Assembly (NCBI GenBank): GCA_027486075.1
Contig: JAIXPU010000153.1
Coordinates: 1 to 12,369, forward strand
Origin: Streptomycetaceae bacterium
Lineage (GTDB): Bacteria > Actinomycetota > Actinomycetes > Nanopelagicales > Nanopelagicaceae
DNA: 12,369 nucleotides
Reading direction: 5' to 3'
How positions within the stretch are numbered: position 1 is the stretch's first letter; each line of letters begins with the position of its first letter. Below the pieces are notes generated by a model. That model was not told the origin of the DNA. It ran no database searches and was given only the letters and a program-made list of their open reading frames with translations. The translations under genes were made by a program, and so were the position numbers. This document shows positions 1-6,078 of the stretch, one piece after another.

Positions 1-49
1 ACTGTTGCCTCCTTGCTTCCCCCGTATTTCTAAACCGATCAACCGCACC

Positions 50-65
50 AGGCGCAAGCGCGCCT
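50..65 (+). other. Small GC-rich hairpin in the rpmH leader
   Basis: A perfect 6 bp inverted repeat, AGGCGC / GCGCCT, flanks a 4 nt AAGC loop about 20 nt before the rpmH start and 10 nt before its Shine-Dalgarno sequence. No run of T follows, so it does not look like an intrinsic terminator. It could be a leader structure in the rpmH mRNA or a chance repeat. I see no convincing promoter or DnaA box in the rest of bases 1-84, which should be the inner edge of the dnaA-rpmH intergenic region. Confidence 0.3.
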
Positions 66-84
66 CACAGATTTTGGAGTTCTC

Positions 85-222
85 ATGACAAAGCGCACCT
101 TCCAGCCAAATACGCGTCGCCGCGCCAAGAAGCATGGTTTCCGCGCCCGCATGGCTACCCGTGCAGGACGCGCAGTTCTCTCTGCTCGCCGCGCTAAGGG
201 CCGCGCAAAGCTCTCTGCGTAA
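85..222 (+). CDS. rpmH: 50S ribosomal protein L34
   Basis: This 45-residue protein is a structural component of the large ribosomal subunit that binds 23S rRNA. It begins MTKRTFQPNTRRRAKKHGF and continues with the L34 signature FRARMATRAGRAVLSARRAKGR. It is extremely rich in Arg and Lys, and its length is normal for the family. The ATG is preceded by GGAG at 76-79 with 5 nt spacing, which fixes the start. It is the first gene of the rightward cluster; rnpA follows after 25 nt, the classic rpmH-rnpA pair next to dnaA/oriC. Identity is certain from the sequence; co-transcription with rnpA is inferred from spacing. Confidence 0.98.
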   Translation: MTKRTFQPNTRRRAKKHGFRARMATRAGRAVLSARRAKGRAKLSA

Positions 223-247
223 GGTTAAGAGCAGCTAAGGCATACCC

Positions 248-604
248 GTGCTCGCTCAAAGCGCACGTTTAACTACAAGCTCTGATTTCGCTCGCGCTAC
301 AAAGAGCGGGGTGCGAGTTACCTCTGAACACTTTGTTGGATATCTCTACATCTCACCTGTCACAAATAACGACTCTGCAAAATGTGGACTTATTATTAAT
401 AAATCTGTCGGCGGATCCGTTGCCCGCCATCGTTTAGCCCGAAAAGTTCGCCACTCTGTTGCGCCAACTATTTCTAATCTTCCAACCGGTTCACTTCTGG
501 TTATCCGCGCACTGAAGCAAGATGGCGACAAAAACATCGCTCCCGAAATCCTAGAACTTATCTCAAAGCTTTCCGCAAAGAGCGCAAAGGTGGCGAGCAA
601 ATGA
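248..604 (+). CDS. rnpA: Ribonuclease P protein component
   Basis: RnpA (C5 protein) partners with RNase P RNA to remove 5' leaders from pre-tRNAs; it helps bind the leader and supports catalysis. The protein has 118 residues, normal for the family. It shows the fold's hallmarks: an N-terminal 'LTTSSDFARATKSGVRV' strand/helix, and the conserved basic helix INKSVGGSVARHRLARKVRHSV at about residues 50-71. In that helix the usual RNR reads RHR, as I recall for many actinobacteria. Translation starts at GTG 248, with a weak TAAGG Shine-Dalgarno 7 nt upstream. The stop overlaps the yidD start (ATGA at 601-604), so the two are probably translationally coupled. Position after rpmH supports the call. 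Confidence 0.96.
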   Translation: MLAQSARLTTSSDFARATKSGVRVTSEHFVGYLYISPVTNNDSAKCGLIINKSVGGSVARHRLARKVRHSVAPTISNLPTGSLLVIRALKQDGDKNIAPEILELISKLSAKSAKVASK

Positions 605-867
605 TGCGCCTCCTTCTTGCAATCCCTGTGCGCATCTACCAAGCGTTCTCATCTGTATCTTCACCGCGCTGTAAGTATTACCCATCATGTTCCAACTATG
701 CGATCACCGCTGTCCGACGCTACGGCGTTAAAGGTGTGGGTATGGTGGCATGGCGGTTGATGCGTTGCAATCCATGGTCACATGGCGGCCTTGATTACGT
801 TGATGAATACCTCGATTCTGCAGATGCTCGTAAGAGCGATAAAAAAGAAGTGGTGGGCGCTCTCTAA
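601..867 (+). CDS. yidD: Membrane protein insertion efficiency factor YidD
   Basis: YidD is a small amphipathic, membrane-associated protein that aids insertion of inner-membrane proteins by YidC; its exact mechanism is not settled. The 88-residue protein has the family motifs: an N-terminal amphipathic helix (MMRLLLAIPVRIYQ), the cysteine motif CKYYPSCSNYA near residues 24-34, and RCNPWSHGG near residues 55-63. An AAAGGTGG Shine-Dalgarno lies 7 nt before ATG 601; ATG 604 is a possible alternative start. The gene overlaps rnpA by 4 bp, and its stop overlaps the yidC start as TAATG. This is the standard rnpA-yidD-yidC arrangement. Confidence 0.96.
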   Translation: MMRLLLAIPVRIYQAFSSVSSPRCKYYPSCSNYAITAVRRYGVKGVGMVAWRLMRCNPWSHGGLDYVDEYLDSADARKSDKKEVVGAL

Positions 868-1805
868 TGGGTTTTATTCTCGATCCTCTCTATAACTTCG
901 TATCAGGAGTTATTGTCCTTATCCATAAAGGTCTAACGCCGATATTCGGCACAGATTCTGGCGTGACATGGACTCTCTCAATCATGGGCCTTGTGGTTCT
1001 GATTCGAATCATTTTGATCCCACTCTTTGTTAAGCAGATTAAGTCACAGCGCGCGCTAACTGCGCTGCAGCCACAGATGAAAGAGATCCAGAAGAAGTAT
1101 AAAGATGATCGCCAGAAGCAATCAGAAGAGATGATGAAGCTCTACAAAGAGCATAAGACAAACCCACTTGCATCATGTTTTCCAATCCTTGCGCAAGCAC
1201 CGATTTTCTTCGCGCTCTTTACCGTTCTTAATGGAATCGCCGCAAAGACAGATGAAGGTGTGTCAGCGCCAATCGCACGCGGATTCCTTAAAGGCGAGTA
1301 CCTAGATTCAGCGGCGCAGGCAACATTCTTCGGGGCAAAGATTTCACAGACCTTCTTAGGTTCACCGGATACAACAGTGAAGATCGTTACCGTTCTTTTG
1401 ATTATCTTTATGTCAGCGACAACATTTACAACACAGCGTCAATTGATGGTTAAGGGCATGCCAAAGATGGATGCAAGTAACAATATGATGTTGCAGCAAC
1501 AGAAAATTATGTTGTACGCATTCCCGGTAATTTTTGCTATCTCTGGCGTTAACTTCCCAGTGGGTGTTTTGATTTACTGGTCGACTACAAACTTGTGGAC
1601 ATGGGGACAGCAGTACTACGTCATTAAGCGAAACCCAACGCCAGGATCTCCGGCGTATGAAGAGCTGCAGCGAAAGCGCGCAGCCAAGAACAAGCTCGAC
1701 GCTAAGGCGGGAGCAACCGATGAGAGTGACCAGACCGAAGAGCAGCAAGCTGAGGTCCAAGGCCAACGTAAGCAGCCGAAGAAGAAAAAGAAGAAGAATA
1801 AATAA
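867..1805 (+). CDS. yidC: Membrane protein insertase YidC (Oxa1 family)
   Basis: YidC inserts membrane proteins into the cytoplasmic membrane, alone or with SecYEG. The 312-residue protein has the five-helix Oxa1 core. Hydrophobic segments lie at about residues 5-22, 34-56, 103-124, 170-187 and 213-248 (the last one broken). Arg47 in VVLIRIILIP matches the conserved Arg of the hydrophilic groove. The YKEHKTNPLASCFPILAQ motif (93-110) is the family signature following the coiled cytoplasmic loop. There is no lipobox and no large periplasmic P1 domain, so it is the Gram-positive/actinobacterial type. The tail (about 265-312) is highly charged and ends in a lysine run (KKKKKKNK), which probably contacts ribosomes. 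Translation likely restarts at the TAATG overlap with yidD. Confidence 0.97.
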   Translation: MGFILDPLYNFVSGVIVLIHKGLTPIFGTDSGVTWTLSIMGLVVLIRIILIPLFVKQIKSQRALTALQPQMKEIQKKYKDDRQKQSEEMMKLYKEHKTNPLASCFPILAQAPIFFALFTVLNGIAAKTDEGVSAPIARGFLKGEYLDSAAQATFFGAKISQTFLGSPDTTVKIVTVLLIIFMSATTFTTQRQLMVKGMPKMDASNNMMLQQQKIMLYAFPVIFAISGVNFPVGVLIYWSTTNLWTWGQQYYVIKRNPTPGSPAYEELQRKRAAKNKLDAKAGATDESDQTEEQQAEVQGQRKQPKKKKKKNK

Positions 1806-1834
1806 CAGACAATTACTATTAATAACGCTTTAAA

Positions 1835-1840
1835 TATACT
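1835..1840 (+). promoter_or_regulatory. Candidate -10 box upstream of jag
   Basis: The 49 bp gap between yidC and jag is AT-rich and contains TATACT, which differs from the TATAAT consensus at one position. A weak -35-like TTACTA lies 16 bp further upstream (1813-1818). A start site 7 nt downstream would fall near 1847, inside or just after the jag Shine-Dalgarno AAGGGGA (1842-1848). A transcript from here would therefore have a very short leader without a complete Shine-Dalgarno. It may be a secondary promoter, with most jag expression coming from readthrough. Confidence 0.35.
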
Positions 1841-1854
1841 AAAGGGGACATCAG

Positions 1855-2385
1855 ATGTCAGAAGTTACTGAGACTGTAGAAGAAGTTGTAGAAGCAACTG
1901 AGCCAAGAGAGGCGAAGGCGCCAAAGAGCGTGGCAAAGCTTGAGGAAGAGGGCGATATCGCCGCCGACTACCTCGAAGGCCTGCTCGATATTGCAGACCT
2001 TGATGGAGATATCGATATCGATGTCGAAAATGGGCGCGCATCCCTTGCAATCGTAGGCGGCAAGCTCCGCCACCTCGTGGGCCCAGAGGGTGAAGTTTTG
2101 GATGCTATCCAGGAGCTGACTCGCCTCGCGGTTCAGACCTCGACCGGAGATCGCAGCCGTTTAATGCTTGATATCGAAGGCTTCCGCGCTGGCCGCCGCA
2201 AGGAGCTGACTGCGCTAGCTGAGAAGATGGCGGAAGAGGCGAAGACCACCGGCAACTCAATCAAGCTTGATCCAATGAACGCCTTTGAGCGCAAGATCAT
2301 CCACGACACAATCCAGACCCTAGGGCTAACCTCAGAATCTGATGGCGAAGATCCAAACCGCTTCGTAGTCATCTACCCGGCATAG
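1855..2385 (+). CDS. jag: Jag/KhpB-family RNA-binding protein (KH + R3H domains)
   Basis: Jag (KhpB/EloR) proteins bind RNA and, in Firmicutes, influence cell elongation and division; the actinobacterial role is less clear. The 176-residue protein has an acidic, low-complexity N-terminus (1-35). A KH domain follows at about 40-106, where GPEG (76-79) sits in the GxxG loop position. An R3H domain covers about 110-175 and contains the defining R-x3-H as Arg146 and His150 (ERKIIHDTI). The longer 'Jag N' domain of Firmicutes is absent. The start is fixed by AAGGGGA 6 nt upstream of ATG. The gene has about 57% GC, well above yidC. Its TAG stop lies 10 nt before the rsmG start and touches a parS site. 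Confidence 0.93.
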   Translation: MSEVTETVEEVVEATEPREAKAPKSVAKLEEEGDIAADYLEGLLDIADLDGDIDIDVENGRASLAIVGGKLRHLVGPEGEVLDAIQELTRLAVQTSTGDRSRLMLDIEGFRAGRRKELTALAEKMAEEAKTTGNSIKLDPMNAFERKIIHDTIQTLGLTSESDGEDPNRFVVIYPA

Positions 2386-2388
2386 CCT
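2383..2388 (+). promoter_or_regulatory. Candidate -10 box for a leaderless rsmG transcript
   Basis: TAGCCT fits the TANNNT actinobacterial -10 pattern and lies 7 nt before the GTG start of rsmG, which has no Shine-Dalgarno sequence. Its first three bases are the jag stop codon and its last base is the first base of the parS-like site. If real, transcription would start at or very near the GTG. No clear -35 box is visible. The match is short, so it could be chance. Confidence 0.4.
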
Positions 2389-2403
2389 GTTTCACGTGGA
2401 ACA
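2388..2403. promoter_or_regulatory. parS: parS centromere-like site at the rsmG start codon
   Basis: TGTTTCACGTGGAACA matches 15 of 16 positions of the well-established bacterial parS consensus (TGTTTCACGTGAAACA), with G replacing A at position 12. The palindromic core TTCACGTGGAA is kept apart from that change. ParB, encoded 1.5 kb downstream, should bind and load here as a CTP-dependent clamp to organise the origin region. The site includes the GTG start codon of rsmG (2396-2398), so ParB binding could also affect rsmG transcription. Site identity is strong; the regulatory effect is inference. Confidence 0.9.
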
Positions 2404-2977
2404 GTCAGTAGAGGGGCTAGTCGGCCGCTACTTCCCAGAGCGTCAAGCCGAAATTCGGGCATTTGCCGAGTTCCTAACAAGCGCAGGTATTGAGCGTGGC
2501 CTCATTGGACCCCGAGAAGGCGAACGCATCTGGGATCGCCATATCTTTAACTGCCTGCCAGTCACCAAACTGTTGCCGCAGGGGGCATCCCTCTTCGATA
2601 TCGGATCAGGGGCGGGCCTACCCGGCATAGTGGTAGCCCTAGCCAGACCCGACTTGAAGGTTACCTTAATCGAACCCCTTGAGCGTAGAGTCGAATTTTT
2701 GAAGGAGGCCACCACTGGCCTTGAAATTGAGGTTATCCGCGGGCGAGCCCAGGATGTAAAGAAGAGCGCAGATTTCGTCACCGCAAGGGCCGTTGCCCCG
2801 CTTGAGAAGCTGAAGAAGATCAGCTGGCATATGGTCAAAACTGGAGGCGCCCTCCTTGCGATGAAGGGGGAGTCGGCAGCAGCTGAGATGGAGGGCGTGA
2901 AGAACGCCGTTCTACATGAGATTGAGTTAGAGGGGATTGGGCTCGGACGGATAGTCGAGCTGCGCAAAGGCGCCTAG
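2396..2977 (+). CDS. rsmG: 16S rRNA (guanine527-N7)-methyltransferase
   Basis: RsmG (GidB) uses S-adenosylmethionine to methylate N7 of G527 in the 530 loop of 16S rRNA; in other bacteria its loss gives low-level streptomycin resistance. The 193-residue protein carries WDRHIFNC (46-53), the SAM-binding motif I LFDIGSGAGLPGI (66-78), an acidic strand-end LIEPLERR (91-98), and TARAVAPL (129-136). It is slightly shorter than the usual 205-240 residues, mainly at the ends. The start chosen is GTG 2396, inside the parS site. There is no Shine-Dalgarno, but TAGCCT lies 7 nt upstream, so the mRNA may be leaderless. It has about 60% GC. Its TAG stop is in the same frame as parA. Confidence 0.95.
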   Translation: MEQSVEGLVGRYFPERQAEIRAFAEFLTSAGIERGLIGPREGERIWDRHIFNCLPVTKLLPQGASLFDIGSGAGLPGIVVALARPDLKVTLIEPLERRVEFLKEATTGLEIEVIRGRAQDVKKSADFVTARAVAPLEKLKKISWHMVKTGGALLAMKGESAAAEMEGVKNAVLHEIELEGIGLGRIVELRKGA

Positions 2978-2987
2978 GTTGCGTGCT

Positions 2988-2993
2988 TAGATT
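2988..2993 (+). promoter_or_regulatory. Candidate -10 box for parA
   Basis: TAGATT fits TANNNT and matches 4 of 6 bases of TATAAT. It is 5 nt upstream of the parA ATG, where no Shine-Dalgarno is visible. This suggests a leaderless parAB transcript starting at or close to the ATG. A parS-like site begins 11 nt inside the gene, so ParB could repress its own operon there. Confidence 0.35.
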
Positions 2994-2998
2994 CGTCT

Positions 2999-3904
2999 AT
3001 GGCTGACGAAGTTTCACGTGAAACACCCGCGAAGGTAGTGGGGGTTCGCCGCCTCAAAGAGGCGATGGCAAAGCCAGCCTCAACCCGGATCTTTACCGTG
3101 GCCAACCAGAAGGGTGGGGTCGGCAAGACCACCACCACCGTCAATATCGCAGCAGCTATGGCGATGGGCGGCCTTCGGGTCCTCGTCATCGATCTAGATC
3201 CACAGGGCAATGCATCGACCGCCCTAGGCGTTGAACATCGTGATAGCGCTGGTGTCTATGAAGTATTAATGGGCAACACATCGATGAGTGAAGTTGTAAA
3301 GAAGGTTGCAGGTTTCCCCGCCCTTGATTGCGTCTCATCAAATACATCGCTAGCGAATGCGGAAATTAATTTAGTCTCAATGGTTGCGCGCGAGCTGCAA
3401 TTGAAAGCTGCGATAGATGAAGTAAGTGCAAATTATGATTACATCTTTATCGATTGCCCACCATCACTTGGTTTGTTAACCATCAACGCATTTGCTGCAT
3501 CGAAAGAGTTGTTGATCCCAATTCAAACTGAGTACTACGCACTTGAAGGTTTATCTCAACTACTTGAAACCTATTCGGTTGTGAAGAAGCGCCTCAATCC
3601 GAACCTTAATCTTTCAACAATTGTCTTAACTATGTTTGATTCACGTACACGACTATCAAATGATGTTGCAGCAAATGTTCGCTCACATTTTCCTAATGAG
3701 CTCATTGATATTCCAATCCCTCGCGCAGTACGTGTTTCAGAGGCGCCTTCCTATAACCAGACTGTGATGACTTACGACCCACTTTCGCCAGGAGCGATTG
3801 CTTATATGCAGGTCGCTCGCGAAATTGCAGAGCGTGGAAAACCAAAAGATGTCGTCTTTGATTCCAACGTTGTCAGCATTAACTACAAAGGCGGAATTGC
3901 ATAA
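2999..3904 (+). CDS. parA: Chromosome partitioning ATPase ParA (Soj)
   Basis: ParA is a Walker-type ATPase that binds DNA non-specifically as an ATP dimer and, with ParB-parS, moves and positions the origin. The 301-residue protein has the deviant Walker A KGGVGKTT (38-45), motif A' LVIDLDPQGNAST (62-74) and Walker B YDYIFIDCPPS (146-156). ATG 2999 is the first start after an in-frame stop. The N-terminal 30 residues precede the ATPase fold and include VSRET, which is encoded by a parS site; from memory, the M. tuberculosis ParA has the same feature. GC drops sharply from about 60% to about 40% near position 3240, within this gene. The stop overlaps the parB start (TAATG). Confidence 0.97.
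   Translation: MADEVSRETPAKVVGVRRLKEAMAKPASTRIFTVANQKGGVGKTTTTVNIAAAMAMGGLRVLVIDLDPQGNASTALGVEHRDSAGVYEVLMGNTSMSEVVKKVAGFPALDCVSSNTSLANAEINLVSMVARELQLKAAIDEVSANYDYIFIDCPPSLGLLTINAFAASKELLIPIQTEYYALEGLSQLLETYSVVKKRLNPNLNLSTIVLTMFDSRTRLSNDVAANVRSHFPNELIDIPIPRAVRVSEAPSYNQTVMTYDPLSPGAIAYMQVAREIAERGKPKDVVFDSNVVSINYKGGIA
3010..3025. promoter_or_regulatory. parS: parS site inside the parA coding sequence
   Basis: AGTTTCACGTGAAACA matches 15 of 16 parS consensus positions; only the first base differs. It contains the perfect 14 bp palindrome GTTTCACGTGAAAC (3011-3024). It lies at codons 4-9 of parA and encodes part of EVSRETP, so both the protein and the DNA site are under constraint here. With the site at 2388-2403, two parS sites lie about 620 bp apart within the origin region. 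ParB binding here would cover the 5' end of its own operon. Confidence 0.95.
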
Positions 3905-4770
3905 TGGCAACTAAGCGCGGCGGTCTTGGCACCAATCTTGATTCACTAATCCCAACTTCACTCACAGTTGCCGGCACTGAAGTTGCGCAACAGAATGAAG
4001 TTCCTGTTTCACAGATTTCTCCAAACCCTCGTCAACCGCGTACCGTCTTTAATGATGAAGCGATGGCAGAACTTGTTGCATCAATTAAATCAATCGGAAT
4101 TTTGCAACCACCAGTAGTACGTAAAGTCGCTGAAAACAAATATGAATTAATCATGGGCGAGCGCCGCTTCCGCGCTGCAAAACTTGCTGGCCTGACAAGT
4201 ATTCCTGTCATTATTCGACAGACTCCAGATAATGAACTGCTTCGTGAAGCGCTCATTGAAAATATCCATCGCAGCGAGCTCAACCCACTTGAAGAAGGCG
4301 CCGCCTATGCTCAACTACTGAGCGATTTTGGCTGCACACATGAAGAGCTCGCTCTTAAGTTAGGGCGCTCACGACCGCTGATTTCAAACACAATGCGTTT
4401 ACTTAACCTGCCAGATTCAGTACAACGCAAAGTTGCAGCAGGAGTTATCTCAGCAGGACATGCTCGTGCGCTCTTATCACTCACAGATTCCGCGGAGATC
4501 GAAAAGTTAGCTGCTCGGATCGTTGCTGAGAGCCTCAGTGTTCGCGCTGTTGAAGAGATTATTACAACTCTTAAACCTGCAACAGGTAAGCCCGCCAAGA
4601 AGGCTGCTACCAAAGGTGTTTCAGGGGCGAGCCTTGCAGCTGCAGAAGTACTGAGTGATTACCTCGATACCCGTGTGACGGTGCAGGCAGGAACAGGTAA
4701 GGGCAAGATTGTGATCGAATATTCAGGAAATGAAGATCTACAACGTATCGTTGATTTAATTGAAGGCTAA
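3904..4770 (+). CDS. parB: Chromosome partitioning protein ParB (Spo0J), CTPase
   Basis: ParB binds parS, loads as a CTP-dependent sliding clamp and links the origin to ParA and SMC. The 288-residue protein contains the N-terminal signature NPRQPR (41-46), the CTP-binding box GERRFRAAKLAGL (85-97), and the ENIHRSELNPLEEG motif (119-132). A helix-turn-helix DNA-binding region follows at about 145-170 (HEELALKLGRSRPLISNTMR), then ISAGHARALL (182-191). A Lys-rich linker (about 225-238) leads to the C-terminal dimerisation domain (about 243-288). Translation starts at the TAATG overlap with parA, with AAAGGCGG 9 nt upstream. GC is about 45%, like the leftward genes. The gene ends 6 bp before the oppositely oriented aminotransferase gene ends. 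Confidence 0.97.
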   Translation: MATKRGGLGTNLDSLIPTSLTVAGTEVAQQNEVPVSQISPNPRQPRTVFNDEAMAELVASIKSIGILQPPVVRKVAENKYELIMGERRFRAAKLAGLTSIPVIIRQTPDNELLREALIENIHRSELNPLEEGAAYAQLLSDFGCTHEELALKLGRSRPLISNTMRLLNLPDSVQRKVAAGVISAGHARALLSLTDSAEIEKLAARIVAESLSVRAVEEIITTLKPATGKPAKKAATKGVSGASLAAAEVLSDYLDTRVTVQAGTGKGKIVIEYSGNEDLQRIVDLIEG

Positions 4771-4776
4771 AGCGAA

Positions 4777-6036
4777 TTAATTAAGCGCGGTTCCGCGACG
4801 CTTCATCTCTTGCTTAATAACACCACCGAGCGCCTTAACGCCTTCGCGAATTCGCTCTGGAGTTGGGTGGCAGTATGAAAGTCGCATCGACCAAGAGCCA
4901 AGACCATCTGCATAGAAAGCATTTCCAGGAACAAAGGCGACCTTGGCAACAATCGCCTTAGGCATCAACGCTTTGGTATCAATCTCTGCCGGCAAATTAA
5001 CCCAGACGTAGAAACCTCCACCAGGCTTTGTCCATGTTGCTTCCTGTGGGAAGTGCTCTTCAAGGCTTTCTAGCATCGCATCGCGGCGCACCTTATAGAG
5101 TTCACAGAAGCTAGCGATCTGATCGCGCCATGGCTGATCTGCCAAGTAACTAGAGATTGTTAATTGAGTAAAGTTTGAAGGACATAAAATCGAAGATTCA
5201 GAGGCGATCACCAATTTATCTTTGAGAGATTGTGGCACCAGCGCCCAACCAATACGTAGGCCAGATGCGATTGTCTTTGAGAATGAGCCGAGATAGATAA
5301 CGTTCTCAGAATCTTCTGCGCGCATTGCATTCGGTGATGGCTTATCAAAACCAAGTAGCCCATAAGGATTATCTTCAACGACAAAGATCTCTTCTTCGCG
5401 GCAGATTGCCAGAATTTCAGTGCGGCGATCAGCTGGCAGACAGACGCCAGTTGGATTCTGGTAGTTAGGAATCAGATACAGGAATTTAATCTTGCGCCCT
5501 GCAGCGCGCACGCTCTTGATAGCAGCACGTAGTGAATCAGGAACAAGTCCATCGTGATCCATCTCAACGTGAACTACAGATGCTTCATATTGGCGGAATG
5601 TGCCGAGCGCTCCGACATAAGAAGGGGCTTCAACGAGAACAACATCGCCTGGATCAATGAAGATTCGTGAAATCAAATCAAGTGCTTGCTGTGAACCTGT
5701 TGTTACGACAATATCGTCGGCGTTTGCACGAATTCCTTCAAGCGCCATCACATCGCAGATCTGTTCGCGAAGTTTTGGATGTCCTTGGCCGCTGCCGTAT
5801 TGCAGAGCTTCAGCTCCGTTGGTCAAAATCAATTCATTAACAACGCCAGCCATCATTTCCATAGGTAGAGCGGAAAGATTTGGCATTCCACCAGCGAGTG
5901 AAACTATCTCTGGGCGAGATGCAACAGCGAAGAGCGCGCGAATTTCAGAGGGCAACATTCCGGCGGCTCGTGTGGCAAATCTCTTCTCGAGATTCTGCGG
6001 AGCACCGGTCTGATAGCGAATTGAAATGTCGGACAT
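4777..6036 (-). CDS. PLP-dependent aminotransferase (class I/II; LysN/KAT II-like)
   Basis: This 419-residue protein is a fold-type I aminotransferase related to the 2-aminoadipate/kynurenine aminotransferase II and MocR-type group (COG1167-like). Visible landmarks are the substrate-end motif SLAGGMPN (46-53), GSGQGHPKLR (81-90), TTGSQQALDL (112-121), NYQNPTG (191-197), VEDNPYGLL (220-228), the PLP-binding Lys254 in SFSKTIASGLRIGW, and carboxylate-binding Arg385 in SMRLSY. It has no GntR DNA-binding domain. The substrate cannot be read from sequence; aromatic, branched-chain or aminoadipate substrates are all possible. A GGGAG Shine-Dalgarno lies 11 nt upstream. It follows cwlM by 42 bp and is probably the last gene of the leftward operon. 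Confidence 0.9.
   Translation of the reverse strand: MSDISIRYQTGAPQNLEKRFATRAAGMLPSEIRALFAVASRPEIVSLAGGMPNLSALPMEMMAGVVNELILTNGAEALQYGSGQGHPKLREQICDVMALEGIRANADDIVVTTGSQQALDLISRIFIDPGDVVLVEAPSYVGALGTFRQYEASVVHVEMDHDGLVPDSLRAAIKSVRAAGRKIKFLYLIPNYQNPTGVCLPADRRTEILAICREEEIFVVEDNPYGLLGFDKPSPNAMRAEDSENVIYLGSFSKTIASGLRIGWALVPQSLKDKLVIASESSILCPSNFTQLTISSYLADQPWRDQIASFCELYKVRRDAMLESLEEHFPQEATWTKPGGGFYVWVNLPAEIDTKALMPKAIVAKVAFVPGNAFYADGLGSWSMRLSYCHPTPERIREGVKALGGVIKQEMKRRGTALN
4783..4803. terminator. Candidate hairpin terminator at the parB/aminotransferase junction
   Basis: Outer arms AAGCG (4783-4787) and CGCTT (4799-4803) enclose CGG-TT-CCG, with a 3 nt bulge (CGA) on the right arm. The core CGCGGTTCCGCG alone is a 5 bp stem with a 2 nt loop. 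In the parAB direction the stem is followed by a pyrimidine-rich CATCTCTTGCTT. In the aminotransferase direction it is followed by AATTAATTCGCTTT. The structure lies in the last codons of the aminotransferase gene, the only room available because the two genes end 6 bp apart. It is imperfect and lacks a strong T-tract. Confidence 0.35.
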
Positions 6037-6078
6037 ACGGAGAAGTCTCCCATACGGGCGTCAATGGTTGTGATGGAT

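Noticed and set aside
1..84. Search for DnaA boxes or an origin in the leader before rpmH
   Set aside because: No TTATCCACA-like box was found. The origin is expected further left, outside the window.
2008..2019. 12 bp palindrome GATATCGATATC within jag
   Set aside because: It is explained by the coding of an alternating Asp-Ile stretch (DIDID) common in Jag proteins; no other sign of a binding site.
2443..2967. Long open frame (174 codons) on the minus strand within rsmG
   Set aside because: It is antisense to a certain gene in a high-GC segment, where stops are rarer. The Ser/Arg/Pro-rich translation looks like a shadow.
3065..3904. Alternative parA start at Met23
   Set aside because: The Shine-Dalgarno-like AAAGAGG is only about 2 nt from this ATG, and an N-terminal extension with VSRET is recalled in other actinobacterial ParA proteins.
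4005..4012. TGTTTCAC, a perfect left half of parS, within parB
   Set aside because: The right half (AGATTTCT) has no match to GTGAAACA, so it is only a half site. Similar partial matches near 3727 and 4618 were dropped for the same reason.
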